A stretch of DNA of 10,617 nucleotides from Candidatus Kuenenia stuttgartensis. GTDB lineage: Bacteria; Planctomycetota; Planctomycetia; Pirellulales; UBA1268. Positions 1 to 6,203 of the stretch are shown here, piece by piece; within the stretch, counting starts at the first letter, position 1, and each line of letters opens with the position of its first letter. The DNA lies in the NCBI GenBank assembly GCA_945876515.1, contig CAMCPF010000064.1, forward strand, positions 1-10,617, in the 5' to 3' direction. The notes below the pieces were generated by a model. That model had not been told where the DNA came from, made no database searches, and saw only the letters and a list, made by a program, of their open reading frames with translations. The translations under genes and the position numbers were made by a program.

Positions 1-1
1 G

Positions 2-1342
2 CCCGGCGGCGGCCAGGGGGGGGAGCCGGGCCAGCCCACGCCGCCGATCCCGCAGGTCGTGGACAAGGAGTCGTCGCAACAACCCAAGGATCCCGACGCG
101 GGCGGCGAGCAGAAGCCCGGGGCTCCGGGGCAGGGCCGTCTTGGCCTGCCCTCGACGCAGGCGGGCGTCTCGAAGCCGAAGGCCCCCGGCGAGGCCGCCG
201 AAGCCGCGCCGCCGGCCGACGAGGCGCTCGACGAGGCGATCGCCAAACAGGAGGAGTTGCTCGAGGAGTTCGCCAAGGTGGCCGACGAACTGGCGGCCGT
301 GATGGCCCGGCTCGAGGGGAGCACCTTCGTCAAGCGGTTCACGCTCGCCTCCCGCGAGCAAGCCTCGATCGGCGGCCGCCTGGCCGGCTTGGCGGCCGAG
401 GCCTTCGTCGCCACCGATGAGCGGCCGGCGAAGATCGACGAGGCGATCGGCGGGGTTCGCGAGCTGACCGTGCGGGAGACCGACAAGGTCTCGGCGTTGA
501 TGGACGACATGCAGGCCTACCTCGATCGCCGGCAGCTGCCCGCGTTTCGCACGGTGCTCGAGGAGATGAAGGATCTCGACGCGCTGGGCAGCCTGCGGCA
601 GCTGGCCGACGACGTCGCCACCAAGGCCGGGATGTCGATCACGCAGGCGGAGTTCTGGTCCGACACCTTCGACCGGCTGGCAGACGACCTCGTGCCGCCG
701 AAGGAAGGCGGTGGTGGCGGCGAGGGCGAGGGCGAACAGCGCGAGAGCGTGCCTCCCGAGGTGGTGCTCGAGACCATGAAGATCCTCGAGGAGGAGGTGA
801 ATCTCCGCGAGGAGACGCGGGTGGCCCAGCAGGCCAAGGACGCGGTCGATGACGAGGCCTTCGCCGCCACCGCCGCGGCGCTCGCCGACCGGCAGGAGGG
901 GCTCGCCGATCGGATCGTGGACATCGTCGATCGGCTGCTCGAAGAGCCGGACGGCGAGCGGCAGTTCGCCCAGGAGCTCGGCCTGTTCGACAAGGTGGAG
1001 GAGGTGATGGTGGAGGCGGCCGACATCCTCGGCTCCCCCGACACTGGCCCCAAGGCGATCGGCGCGGAGACCGAGGCCATCGAACTCCTGCTCGCGGCTC
1101 AGGCCGCCTGCTCGAACGGCGGCGGCGGAGGCGGTGGGGGCGGCGGAGGCACACCGGGCGGCGGGTCCACCGGCTCGACGAGCGACTCGGCGCTCGCGCT
1201 CGTCGGGGCGGGCAATCGCTCGGTGGCAGAGGCCGGCGGCGAGGACGAGCAGGCGACGGGCGTCTCCGGGCGGGTGCTGCCGGATGAGTTCCGCGCGGGA
1301 CTCGACGCCTACTTCAACCGCCTCGAGAAGGAGCGGCCATGA
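2..1342 (+). CDS. Long coiled-coil/low-complexity protein, 3' part only (5' end outside window)
   Basis: The frame is open from the first complete codon at position 2 to TGA at 1340-1342, so the gene almost certainly starts upstream. A GTG at 59 lies inside a Pro/Gly/Gln-rich stretch and is not a convincing start. The visible 446 residues begin with this P/G/Q linker. A charged Glu/Ala/Leu-rich region of coiled-coil character follows (about 220-660), holding the segment EGSTFVKRF (about 315-340). Next come a Gly/Glu run (about 706-735), a second helical acidic region (about 740-1100), 11 consecutive glycines (1118-1150) and a C-terminal motif LPDEFRAGLDAYFNRLEKE (about 1277-1333). No catalytic motif is visible. 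From memory, such proteins in planctomycetes follow MoxR-ATPase/DUF58/VWA (Bat-like) genes and may have N-terminal membrane segments; nothing in this window tests that. The stop overlaps the next start (ATGA), so co-translation is likely. Function unknown. Confidence 0.8.
   Translation, partial: PGGGQGGEPGQPTPPIPQVVDKESSQQPKDPDAGGEQKPGAPGQGRLGLPSTQAGVSKPKAPGEAAEAAPPADEALDEAIAKQEELLEEFAKVADELAAVMARLEGSTFVKRFTLASREQASIGGRLAGLAAEAFVATDERPAKIDEAIGGVRELTVRETDKVSALMDDMQAYLDRRQLPAFRTVLEEMKDLDALGSLRQLADDVATKAGMSITQAEFWSDTFDRLADDLVPPKEGGGGGEGEGEQRESVPPEVVLETMKILEEEVNLREETRVAQQAKDAVDDEAFAATAAALADRQEGLADRIVDIVDRLLEEPDGERQFAQELGLFDKVEEVMVEAADILGSPDTGPKAIGAETEAIELLLAAQAACSNGGGGGGGGGGGTPGGGSTGSTSDSALALVGAGNRSVAEAGGEDEQATGVSGRVLPDEFRAGLDAYFNRLEKERP
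1328..1333 (+). promoter_or_regulatory. Shine-Dalgarno site for the gene at 1339
   Basis: AAGGAG lies inside the last codons of the upstream gene, five bases before ATG 1339. It supports that start and coupled translation across the ATGA overlap. Confidence 0.7.
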
Positions 1343-2139
1343 GCCTCCCGGGCAGCCGCCTCGCCCGGATTGCCGCGGTGGTGCTTGCGGCGGCCTGCCT
1401 GCCCGTGTCGCTGCCTGCCCAGGTGCAACTCCGCATCGAGGGCGAGGCGATCCAGGTGCAGGGCAACGTGGTGGTGGTGCAGGGAGCCGTTCCGGTCCCC
1501 GCCGCGGTGCCGGCTGGCGGCGATCCCTGGTGGACCGCCGGCGATGGCGAAGCGGCTGCGCCTGCGGCCCAGCCTCCGGCCGCACCGCAGGCCCCGGGGG
1601 CGCAGCCGGCCCAGGCCAGGCTTGCCCAGGCCCGCCGCTCGCGGGCGGAGAACCTGCTCGCCCGGGAACTGTCGCGGGTGCGGGAGGCTTGCCCGGGGCT
1701 CGATCCGGCCCAGCGGGAGGCCGTCCTGGCGGCCGGCCGGGCGCTCGTCGAGGACCAGGCCGCCGGCCGTGCGCCGCTGGCCAATGGCGTGGAGACCTTG
1801 CTCGAGCAGGCGCTCGAGGAAGCGGCCGGCCCGGACGTGGCCGTCGGCTACGCGGAGGAGGTCGCCAGCCGCGTCGCGCGGCGGAAGGCGGCCGCGATCG
1901 CCGTGATCGTCGAGGCGGTCGATCGCGATGCCCTGCTCGACGACGAACAGCGGCGGGCGGTCACCGCGACGCTGGCCCAACGGTGGCGGCCCGAATGGGA
2001 GAGCGTCGCCGCGACGGCGCTGCGGCAGCGGGTCACGTTCGCCCGTCTGCCGCCGGGAGTGCCCGACGCGGTCGCCGCCGCGCTCGATCCAGAAACCGTC
2101 GCCGCCTGGCGGGCGCGGGCGGTGGAGGCTCCGCGATGA
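1339..2139 (+). CDS. Secreted helical protein of unknown function, family I copy 1
   Basis: This is a 266-residue protein. Residues 1-27 form a Sec signal peptide (R7 and R10, hydrophobic core 11-26, likely cleavage after A27 in SLPA|QVQ). A short Val/Gln-rich beta-like stretch follows (28-53, with LRIEGEAIQVQG), then DPWW (62-65), an Ala/Pro/Gln linker (70-97) and an alpha-helical domain (98-266). The domain holds C118, LDPAQR (121-126), LDDEQR (200-205), WRPEW (216-220) and LDPETVAAW (249-257). It is homologous to the gene at 4339: residues 151-223 align without gaps to 149-221 there, with 29 of 73 identities counted by hand. Start ATG 1339 is supported by AAGGAG and by the ATGA overlap with the previous gene. 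The helical L-x-x-x-Q motifs recall LTxxQ motifs of Spy/CpxP-type periplasmic proteins, but that is only a resemblance. No enzyme motif is seen. Confidence 0.85.
   Translation: MSLPGSRLARIAAVVLAAACLPVSLPAQVQLRIEGEAIQVQGNVVVVQGAVPVPAAVPAGGDPWWTAGDGEAAAPAAQPPAAPQAPGAQPAQARLAQARRSRAENLLARELSRVREACPGLDPAQREAVLAAGRALVEDQAAGRAPLANGVETLLEQALEEAAGPDVAVGYAEEVASRVARRKAAAIAVIVEAVDRDALLDDEQRRAVTATLAQRWRPEWESVAATALRQRVTFARLPPGVPDAVAAALDPETVAAWRARAVEAPR
2124..2128 (+). promoter_or_regulatory. Shine-Dalgarno site fixing the start at 2136
   Basis: GGAGG lies seven bases before ATG 2136. It decides for this start over the much longer open frame upstream (from about 1134), which is only a shadow of the two preceding genes. 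Confidence 0.7.
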
Positions 2140-3212
2140 TGCGGCGGCCGGCGGGCCATCGTCGCGGGGCGGCCGCGGGCCTGGCGATCTGCCTGGTCGC
2201 GGCAGCTCTCGGCGGCCGGGTCCGGGCGGTGGACGATCAGGTCGGAGCTGTGCCGGACGGCCCGCAACCGGCCGAAACCGTCCGCTTCGCGCCGGCCGGC
2301 AACGTTCAGGTGATGGGCGGCGTCCGCGTTGGGGACTACGACCTCGGCCTGATGTTCGATCAAGGGGTCTTCGGCCTCTCCCGTGCCACCCAGGCGGTGG
2401 TCGTCAACAACGGGGTCGTGATCGCCAACGGCGTCATCGTGAACAACGGGGTCGTCGTGAACCGGGCGCCGCCGAACGCCGACGACAGCGTGCTCGGGAA
2501 ACTGACCGATCTCCGCCGCCGTGGCGAGGCTCGCATCGCTCGCCTCGAGCAGGTCTGCGGGCTGTCGCCGGAGCAGCGAAAGGTGCTCGAGCTGGCGCTG
2601 GCCAGCGACCTGAGGCGGGTGGCCGGCGGGATCGAAGCGGTGCGCTGGAAGTATCTCGGCCAGCGGGTCGCGAGGCAGCAGCGGCCGGTCGAACAGGAGC
2701 GGCTCCAGGTGATGCAGCAGGATGCGATTCGGTGCCGCGGGCTGATCGAGCGGGCGTTCCAGCAGGGCTCGCTGGTGGCGGCGGTGGAGGTCGGAGTCTT
2801 GGATTCCGACCAGCGGCGCCGGCTGGCTGACTGGGTCGCCGGTCGGCGTGCGACCCGGTGGGAGGCGATGGTCAGGCTCTCGCTCGGCCAGCTCGACGAG
2901 ACCGTCCTCGGACTCTCGCGGCGGCAGCACCAGGCGATCGTGGAGTTGCTGCTCGCGGATGTGCCTCCACTGGCGGTGTTCGAGGACGAACGCCAGGTCC
3001 GCGACCCAACGAGCTTGCATGGGATGCTCGTGCTTGCCCGGCTCGGTCGGGCCGGCGAGCGGGTGGTGCGGCCGCTCCTCGACCCGCGGCAGTGGGCCGA
3101 ACTGGAGCGGCGGATCGCCCAGGCCGGTCAGGCCGAGGCGGTCGAGCGAATGCTCGTCGAGCAGGGTATTCTGGAGCCGGAGACCAAGCCGGCTGCCGAG
3201 GAGGTTCCCTGA
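2136..3212 (+). CDS. Secreted helical LTxxQ-like protein of unknown function, family II copy 1
   Basis: This is a 358-residue protein. Residues 1-31 form a Sec signal peptide (MMRRPAGHRR n-region, hydrophobic core 11-26). A beta-rich N-domain follows, with DYDLGLMFDQGVF (67-79) and Val/Asn-Gly repeats (88-109). A helical domain (about 117-345) has four regularly spaced motifs: LSPEQR (143), LDSDQR (222), LSRRQH (260) and LDPRQW (315). The mature protein has only two cysteines, C141 and C200. It is homologous to the gene at 5208: residues 141-178 align without gaps to 106-143 there, with 19 of 38 identities by hand count, and the four motifs keep the same spacing. From memory, the pattern (CGLSxxQR, an R-W-x-A-M-V block, LGLxxRQH, a DxRQW block near the end) matches a large family of secreted hypothetical proteins typical of planctomycetes. 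The start overlaps the preceding stop (ATGA). ATG 2139 is an equally good, one-residue-shorter start. Function unknown. Confidence 0.87.
   Translation: MMRRPAGHRRGAAAGLAICLVAAALGGRVRAVDDQVGAVPDGPQPAETVRFAPAGNVQVMGGVRVGDYDLGLMFDQGVFGLSRATQAVVVNNGVVIANGVIVNNGVVVNRAPPNADDSVLGKLTDLRRRGEARIARLEQVCGLSPEQRKVLELALASDLRRVAGGIEAVRWKYLGQRVARQQRPVEQERLQVMQQDAIRCRGLIERAFQQGSLVAAVEVGVLDSDQRRRLADWVAGRRATRWEAMVRLSLGQLDETVLGLSRRQHQAIVELLLADVPPLAVFEDERQVRDPTSLHGMLVLARLGRAGERVVRPLLDPRQWAELERRIAQAGQAEAVERMLVEQGILEPETKPAAEEVP
2397..2468 (+). repeat. Two-unit 36-base in-frame repeat (Val/Asn-Gly)
   Basis: Two 12-codon units (2397-2432 and 2433-2468) encode VVVNNGVVIANG and VIVNNGVVVNRA. The 14 bases AACAACGGGGTCGT occur identically at 2406-2419 and 2442-2455, while other positions differ mostly at third bases. 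The protein pattern alternates short Val/Ile strands with N-N-G or A-N-G turns, suggesting stacked beta hairpins or a small solenoid. Confidence 0.7.
3198..3204 (+). promoter_or_regulatory. Shine-Dalgarno site fixing the start at 3212
   Basis: GAGGAGG sits seven bases before ATG 3212, inside the end of the preceding gene. It selects this start, which begins with a signal peptide, over the longer open frame reaching back to 2858. Confidence 0.75.
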
Positions 3213-4342
3213 TGCACCGCACCCTGTCACGGCCGATTGGCATCGATCCGGTCCGCTGTCTCCGGTCGGCCGGCGGCCTGGCCCTCGTGGGGCTGGCGCT
3301 GGTCGCGGGCTCGGCGTCGGCCGAGGGGCCGCTCGTGCGGTACGGCGACCCGGTGCCCCGCGATGTCCGCGAGATCTACGACGCCGGCGTTCGCCACCTG
3401 CTCAAGACCCAGGATGCGTCGGGTGCCTGGAAGGACGGGCAGGCCGGTCCGGGTGTCACCGGCATGGCGGTGATGGTGCTCCTGGCCTCGGGCGAGGATC
3501 CCAACTTCGGTCCCTATCGGCTTCCGATCCGCAAGGCGCTGCGCAGCATGATCGTCGACCAGGATCCCGACACCGGGTTCCTCGCGAGTGGCCGCGGCCA
3601 CGACAGCATGTACCAGCACGGCTTCGCAATGCTGTCGCTGGCCGAGGCCTATGGCACCGTCGATGACCGGACGCTGTGGGACGAGCCGGGCAGCCCCAAG
3701 GGCCCGGGCGCGGGCCGCTCGATCGGGCAGGCCCTGGAGTTGGCGGTTCGCTGCGCCGTGACCTCGGCCAAGAAGAACCCGCTCGGGGCCTGGCGGTATT
3801 CGCCCGACGCTCGCGACGCCGACACGTCGGTCTCCGGCGCGGTGATGATGGGCCTCCTGGGTGCCCGCAACGCGGGCATCGAGGTGCCAGACGAGACGAT
3901 CGACCGGGCGATCAAGTACTACGTCTCGATGACCGGCTCGAACGGTCAGGTTGGCTACTCGGGCGGTATGGGCGGTGGCAGCGACGCCGTCACGAGCATC
4001 ACCGTGCTCGTCTACGCCATCGCCCGCGAGAAGGAGCTTCCGCAGTTTGACAAGGCGCTCGCTTACCTCAAGAGCCGCAGCCGCGATCCGCAGTCGTCGA
4101 TGGAGGGCTACCCGACCTACACCCGGTATTACCGGGCCCAGGCCCTGTTCCAGGGCGACGTGGATGCCTGGGCCAAGTGGAACGACGGCTTGGTGCAGGA
4201 GCTGAAGAAGATGCAAGGCAAGGACGGCAGCTTTTCGGGCTTCATGGGCCGTGGCGGCGGCTTCGGGGGCACGGTGGACACGTCGCTGTCGCTCTTGTCG
4301 CTGGCGGTGAACTACAAGTTCCTTCCGATCTACGAGCGATGA
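3212..4342 (+). CDS. Secreted prenyltransferase/squalene-oxidase-repeat (alpha/alpha toroid) protein
   Basis: This is a 376-residue protein. Residues 1-37 are a Sec signal peptide (core 20-33, cleavage after ASA at 37). The rest reads as alpha/alpha-toroid repeats of the PF00432/PF13243 type. They include LLKTQDASGAWKDG (63-76), a Gly-rich turn with VTGMAVMVLL (82-91), a DTGFL/YQHGFAMLSLAEAYG block (120-148), GAWRYSPDARDADTSVSGA (192-210), GQVGYSGG (245-252) and a final KDGSFSGFMGRGGGFGGT..TSLSLLSL block. In true squalene-hopene cyclases the catalytic motif is DxDD; the nearest equivalent here is D202-A-D204-T-S, lacking the last Asp. With about 340 mature residues it is also shorter than full cyclases (about 600 or more). 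A cytosolic-type terpene cyclase role is therefore unlikely, and a periplasmic binding or scaffold role is an inference. The TGATG overlap ties it to the preceding gene. It sits exactly between the two copies of the family I + II cassette. The protein class is certain; the function is not. Confidence 0.92.
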   Translation: MHRTLSRPIGIDPVRCLRSAGGLALVGLALVAGSASAEGPLVRYGDPVPRDVREIYDAGVRHLLKTQDASGAWKDGQAGPGVTGMAVMVLLASGEDPNFGPYRLPIRKALRSMIVDQDPDTGFLASGRGHDSMYQHGFAMLSLAEAYGTVDDRTLWDEPGSPKGPGAGRSIGQALELAVRCAVTSAKKNPLGAWRYSPDARDADTSVSGAVMMGLLGARNAGIEVPDETIDRAIKYYVSMTGSNGQVGYSGGMGGGSDAVTSITVLVYAIAREKELPQFDKALAYLKSRSRDPQSSMEGYPTYTRYYRAQALFQGDVDAWAKWNDGLVQELKKMQGKDGSFSGFMGRGGGFGGTVDTSLSLLSLAVNYKFLPIYER

Positions 4343-5211
4343 GCCGGATGCAGCCCAGCCGCCGCGAACCAGCGTGGGCCGTCGTGGCGGCCATGGTGGT
4401 GCTGTTGCCTGCGGCCGGGCACGGCGACGACGCCGCCGCGGCGGCGGCCAAGGCGGCCGCCGAGCGGGATGCCCGGGCGCTGGGCTGGCTGTTCCAGCAG
4501 GGAGTGCGGGCGCTCGCCGCGCCGCCGGCTCCGCCTCCGGACGCCGACCGGCAGCAGCGGGAGCAGATCCAGCAGCATGCCAAGCAGCTGGAGCGGATGT
4601 TCCAGCCGGTCCTCAACAGCGAACTCGAGTTGATCCGGCGATGCTGCGACGGGCTCGACTCCGCCGCCCGCAAGCGGATCCTGGCCGCCGGCCGAGAGGC
4701 CGTGACTGTCGCGGCCCGGGGCTTCACCGAGCGGCAGTTCAACGGCCAGCTCGGCCGCGACGACTTCGATCCCCGGCGTGAGACCCGCTCGCGGCTGGAG
4801 AAGGCTCTCGAGCCGCTCGCCGACCCGGCGGAGTTCGCCACCTACCGGGCGGAGGTGGAGCGGCGGGAGGCCCGCCGGGCCGAGGCTGCGCGGCTGACGA
4901 TCCTGGCCCGGGTCGATCGTCAGCTCGACCTGTCGGCCGACCAGCGGCAGAAGATCGAGGCGGAACTGACGCGCTCGTGGCGGCCGCAGTGGGCCCGCGA
5001 ACTCGGCAACCGGGGCGACATGCGGATCAACGACTATCCTCCGGCCCCCGATGACGCAGCGGCCGCGATCGTGCCGCACCTGGCTCCCGATCAGGTGGCG
5101 GCCTGGGAGTCGTGGTGCCGGGCAGCCGGCGCGCGGCTCTTGGGCCAGGGCTTCAATCTCCATCTCGACGGACAGGGCATCCAGCAGAGCGATCCATGGT
5201 GGAGCGAATGA
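4339..5211 (+). CDS. Secreted helical protein of unknown function, family I copy 2
   Basis: This is a 290-residue protein, paralogue of the gene at 1339. Residues 1-29 are a Sec signal (RR at 8-9, hydrophobic core 12-26, likely cleavage near GHG|DD). An Ala-rich helix follows (31-48), then a Gln-rich helix (70-88) absent from copy 1, and then the shared domain. The shared domain has SELELIRRCCDGLDSAARKR (94-113), AAGRE (116-120), LSADQR (198-203), WRPQW (214-218) and LAPDQVAAW (248-256). The C-terminus reads GFNLHLDGQGIQQSDPWWSE (271-290), which resembles the sequence at the N-terminus, not the C-terminus, of copy 1 (LRIEGEAIQ...DPWW). ATG 4339 overlaps the preceding stop (ATGA) and has no clear Shine-Dalgarno site, so it probably depends on translational coupling; ATG 4348 is an alternative. 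No known catalytic motif is visible. Confidence 0.85.
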   Translation: MSRMQPSRREPAWAVVAAMVVLLPAAGHGDDAAAAAAKAAAERDARALGWLFQQGVRALAAPPAPPPDADRQQREQIQQHAKQLERMFQPVLNSELELIRRCCDGLDSAARKRILAAGREAVTVAARGFTERQFNGQLGRDDFDPRRETRSRLEKALEPLADPAEFATYRAEVERREARRAEAARLTILARVDRQLDLSADQRQKIEAELTRSWRPQWARELGNRGDMRINDYPPAPDDAAAAIVPHLAPDQVAAWESWCRAAGARLLGQGFNLHLDGQGIQQSDPWWSE

Positions 5212-6203
5212 GCGGCGCGCCTCGGGCGGTGTGGTTCGTGCGGGCCCTCGTCGCGCCGCTGGCGGTGATGCTCATCGGCTGCGGGTCGGCCGGCGCCGCC
5301 GACGACGATGTGATCAGCGAGGCGGGGCCCGAGGAGGGTGGCCAGCGGCAGCCGCACTTGATCGACCTGGGATCCAACTTCGATGCCAACCTGTTCGAGC
5401 AGCGGGGCGGCTGGGTGCTGCGGAGCGGGGCGGGCCATGAGCCGGCCGGCCCCCGGGCGTCGCCGGCGCTGGAGCGGGCCCGGGAGCTGGGCCGCAAGCG
5501 GATCGACCGGATGAGTGCCTCCTGCACGCTCACGGAGGAACAGCGGCGCCGGCTGGCCTTCGCCGTCGAGTCGGACGCCCGCCGTTTCGCCCACGAGGTG
5601 GAGGCGGTGCGCACCCCCTACATCGGCCGCCAGGTGGACATGAACGACCAGGCCGGGCAGAAGGCGTGGCACGCGTTCCAGCAGGACGTGGCGAAGTGCC
5701 GGGATCGCCTGCGGAACGTGTACGACGAAGGCTCGCTGTTTGCGGTCGCGACCGCGGCGGTGCTCGACGAGCGGCAGGCGGCCTGCCTGGCCGCGGAGAA
5801 TGCGGCCCGCCGGTCATTTCATTGGCGGGCGATGGTGCTCGAGACGATGGCGAAGCTCGACGAGTCGCTGGGGCTCGACCAGCGGCAGCACGATGCGCTC
5901 GTCACCGAACTGCTCGCCCATGAGCCACCCCTGCGGAACGACCCCCAGGCGCTCGGCCGGGCCGACTCCAACATGCGGCGGCACCTGGTGCTGATGGTGA
6001 TGGCCGAACTCGACGCCAAACCGCTGCGGGCGGCAATCAGCGACAGGCAGTGGCGGGTCTTGTCCCTGCAACTCAACCAGGGCCGGGCGATGCGGTCGGC
6101 GATCGAGTCCCAGGGCTTCCTCGAGCCGGGCCAAGGGAGCGTCCGGCGAGATGGCCCCCGGTCTCAGGCCGGGGGCGGCAGGAGCTCGGGCGCGGGGCCT
6201 TGA
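5208..6203 (+). CDS. Secreted helical LTxxQ-like protein, probable lipoprotein, family II copy 2
   Basis: This is a 331-residue protein, paralogue of the gene at 2136. The N-terminus (MSGAPRAVWFVRALVAPLAV) leads to L22-I23-G24-C25, a good lipobox, so this copy may be lipid-anchored, unlike copy 1. An N-domain has LIDLGSNFDANLF (51-63), matching DLGxxFDxxxF of copy 1. The helical domain (about 88-305) carries LTEEQR (108), LDERQ (186), LDQRQH (223) and ISDRQW (277), plus C106 and C164, which match C141 and C200 of copy 1. Matching blocks include ESDARR, EAVRTPYIGR, GSLFA, RAMV, AKLDESLGLDQRQH and SQGFLEP. A basic, Gly/Ser-rich tail (308-331) is unique to this copy and lies in the stretch overlapping the convergent gene. 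The start overlaps the preceding stop (ATGA), with GGAG only three bases upstream; ATG 5196 is a possible alternative start. The Val/Asn-Gly repeats of copy 1 are absent. Function unknown. Confidence 0.85.
   Translation: MSGAPRAVWFVRALVAPLAVMLIGCGSAGAADDDVISEAGPEEGGQRQPHLIDLGSNFDANLFEQRGGWVLRSGAGHEPAGPRASPALERARELGRKRIDRMSASCTLTEEQRRRLAFAVESDARRFAHEVEAVRTPYIGRQVDMNDQAGQKAWHAFQQDVAKCRDRLRNVYDEGSLFAVATAAVLDERQAACLAAENAARRSFHWRAMVLETMAKLDESLGLDQRQHDALVTELLAHEPPLRNDPQALGRADSNMRRHLVLMVMAELDAKPLRAAISDRQWRVLSLQLNQGRAMRSAIESQGFLEPGQGSVRRDGPRSQAGGGRSSGAGP
6154..6176. terminator. GC-rich hairpin between convergent genes, possible two-way terminator
   Basis: GCCCCCGG (6154-6161) and CCGGGGGC (6169-6176) are perfect inverted repeats of eight bases. 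The stem can extend inward by a T-G wobble and a C-G pair, leaving a three-base loop. It lies within the last codons of both convergent genes and includes the TolC-gene stop (6164-6166). There is no T-run on either side, so it is not a classical intrinsic terminator. In such a GC-rich genome a chance stem is possible. Confidence 0.4.

Noticed and set aside
1118..1150. Triplet (GGN) repeat as a mobile or CRISPR-like repeat
   Set aside because: It is an in-frame polyglycine tract using mixed Gly codons, which fits a protein linker. There are no spacers or flanking repeats.
1134..2135. Upstream extension of the family II copy 1 frame
   Set aside because: Its translation is Arg/Gly/Pro-rich low-complexity sequence overlapping two real genes. 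The signal peptide and Shine-Dalgarno site place the start at 2136.
1848..3230. 460-codon open frame on the - strand
   Set aside because: It is a shadow of the family I and II genes on the + strand, rich in His/Arg/Pro as typical for antisense frames in GC-rich DNA.
3812..3829. Functional class II terpene cyclase DxDD site
   Set aside because: The motif reads D-A-D-T-S, so the last Asp is missing. The protein is exported and much shorter than hopene cyclases.
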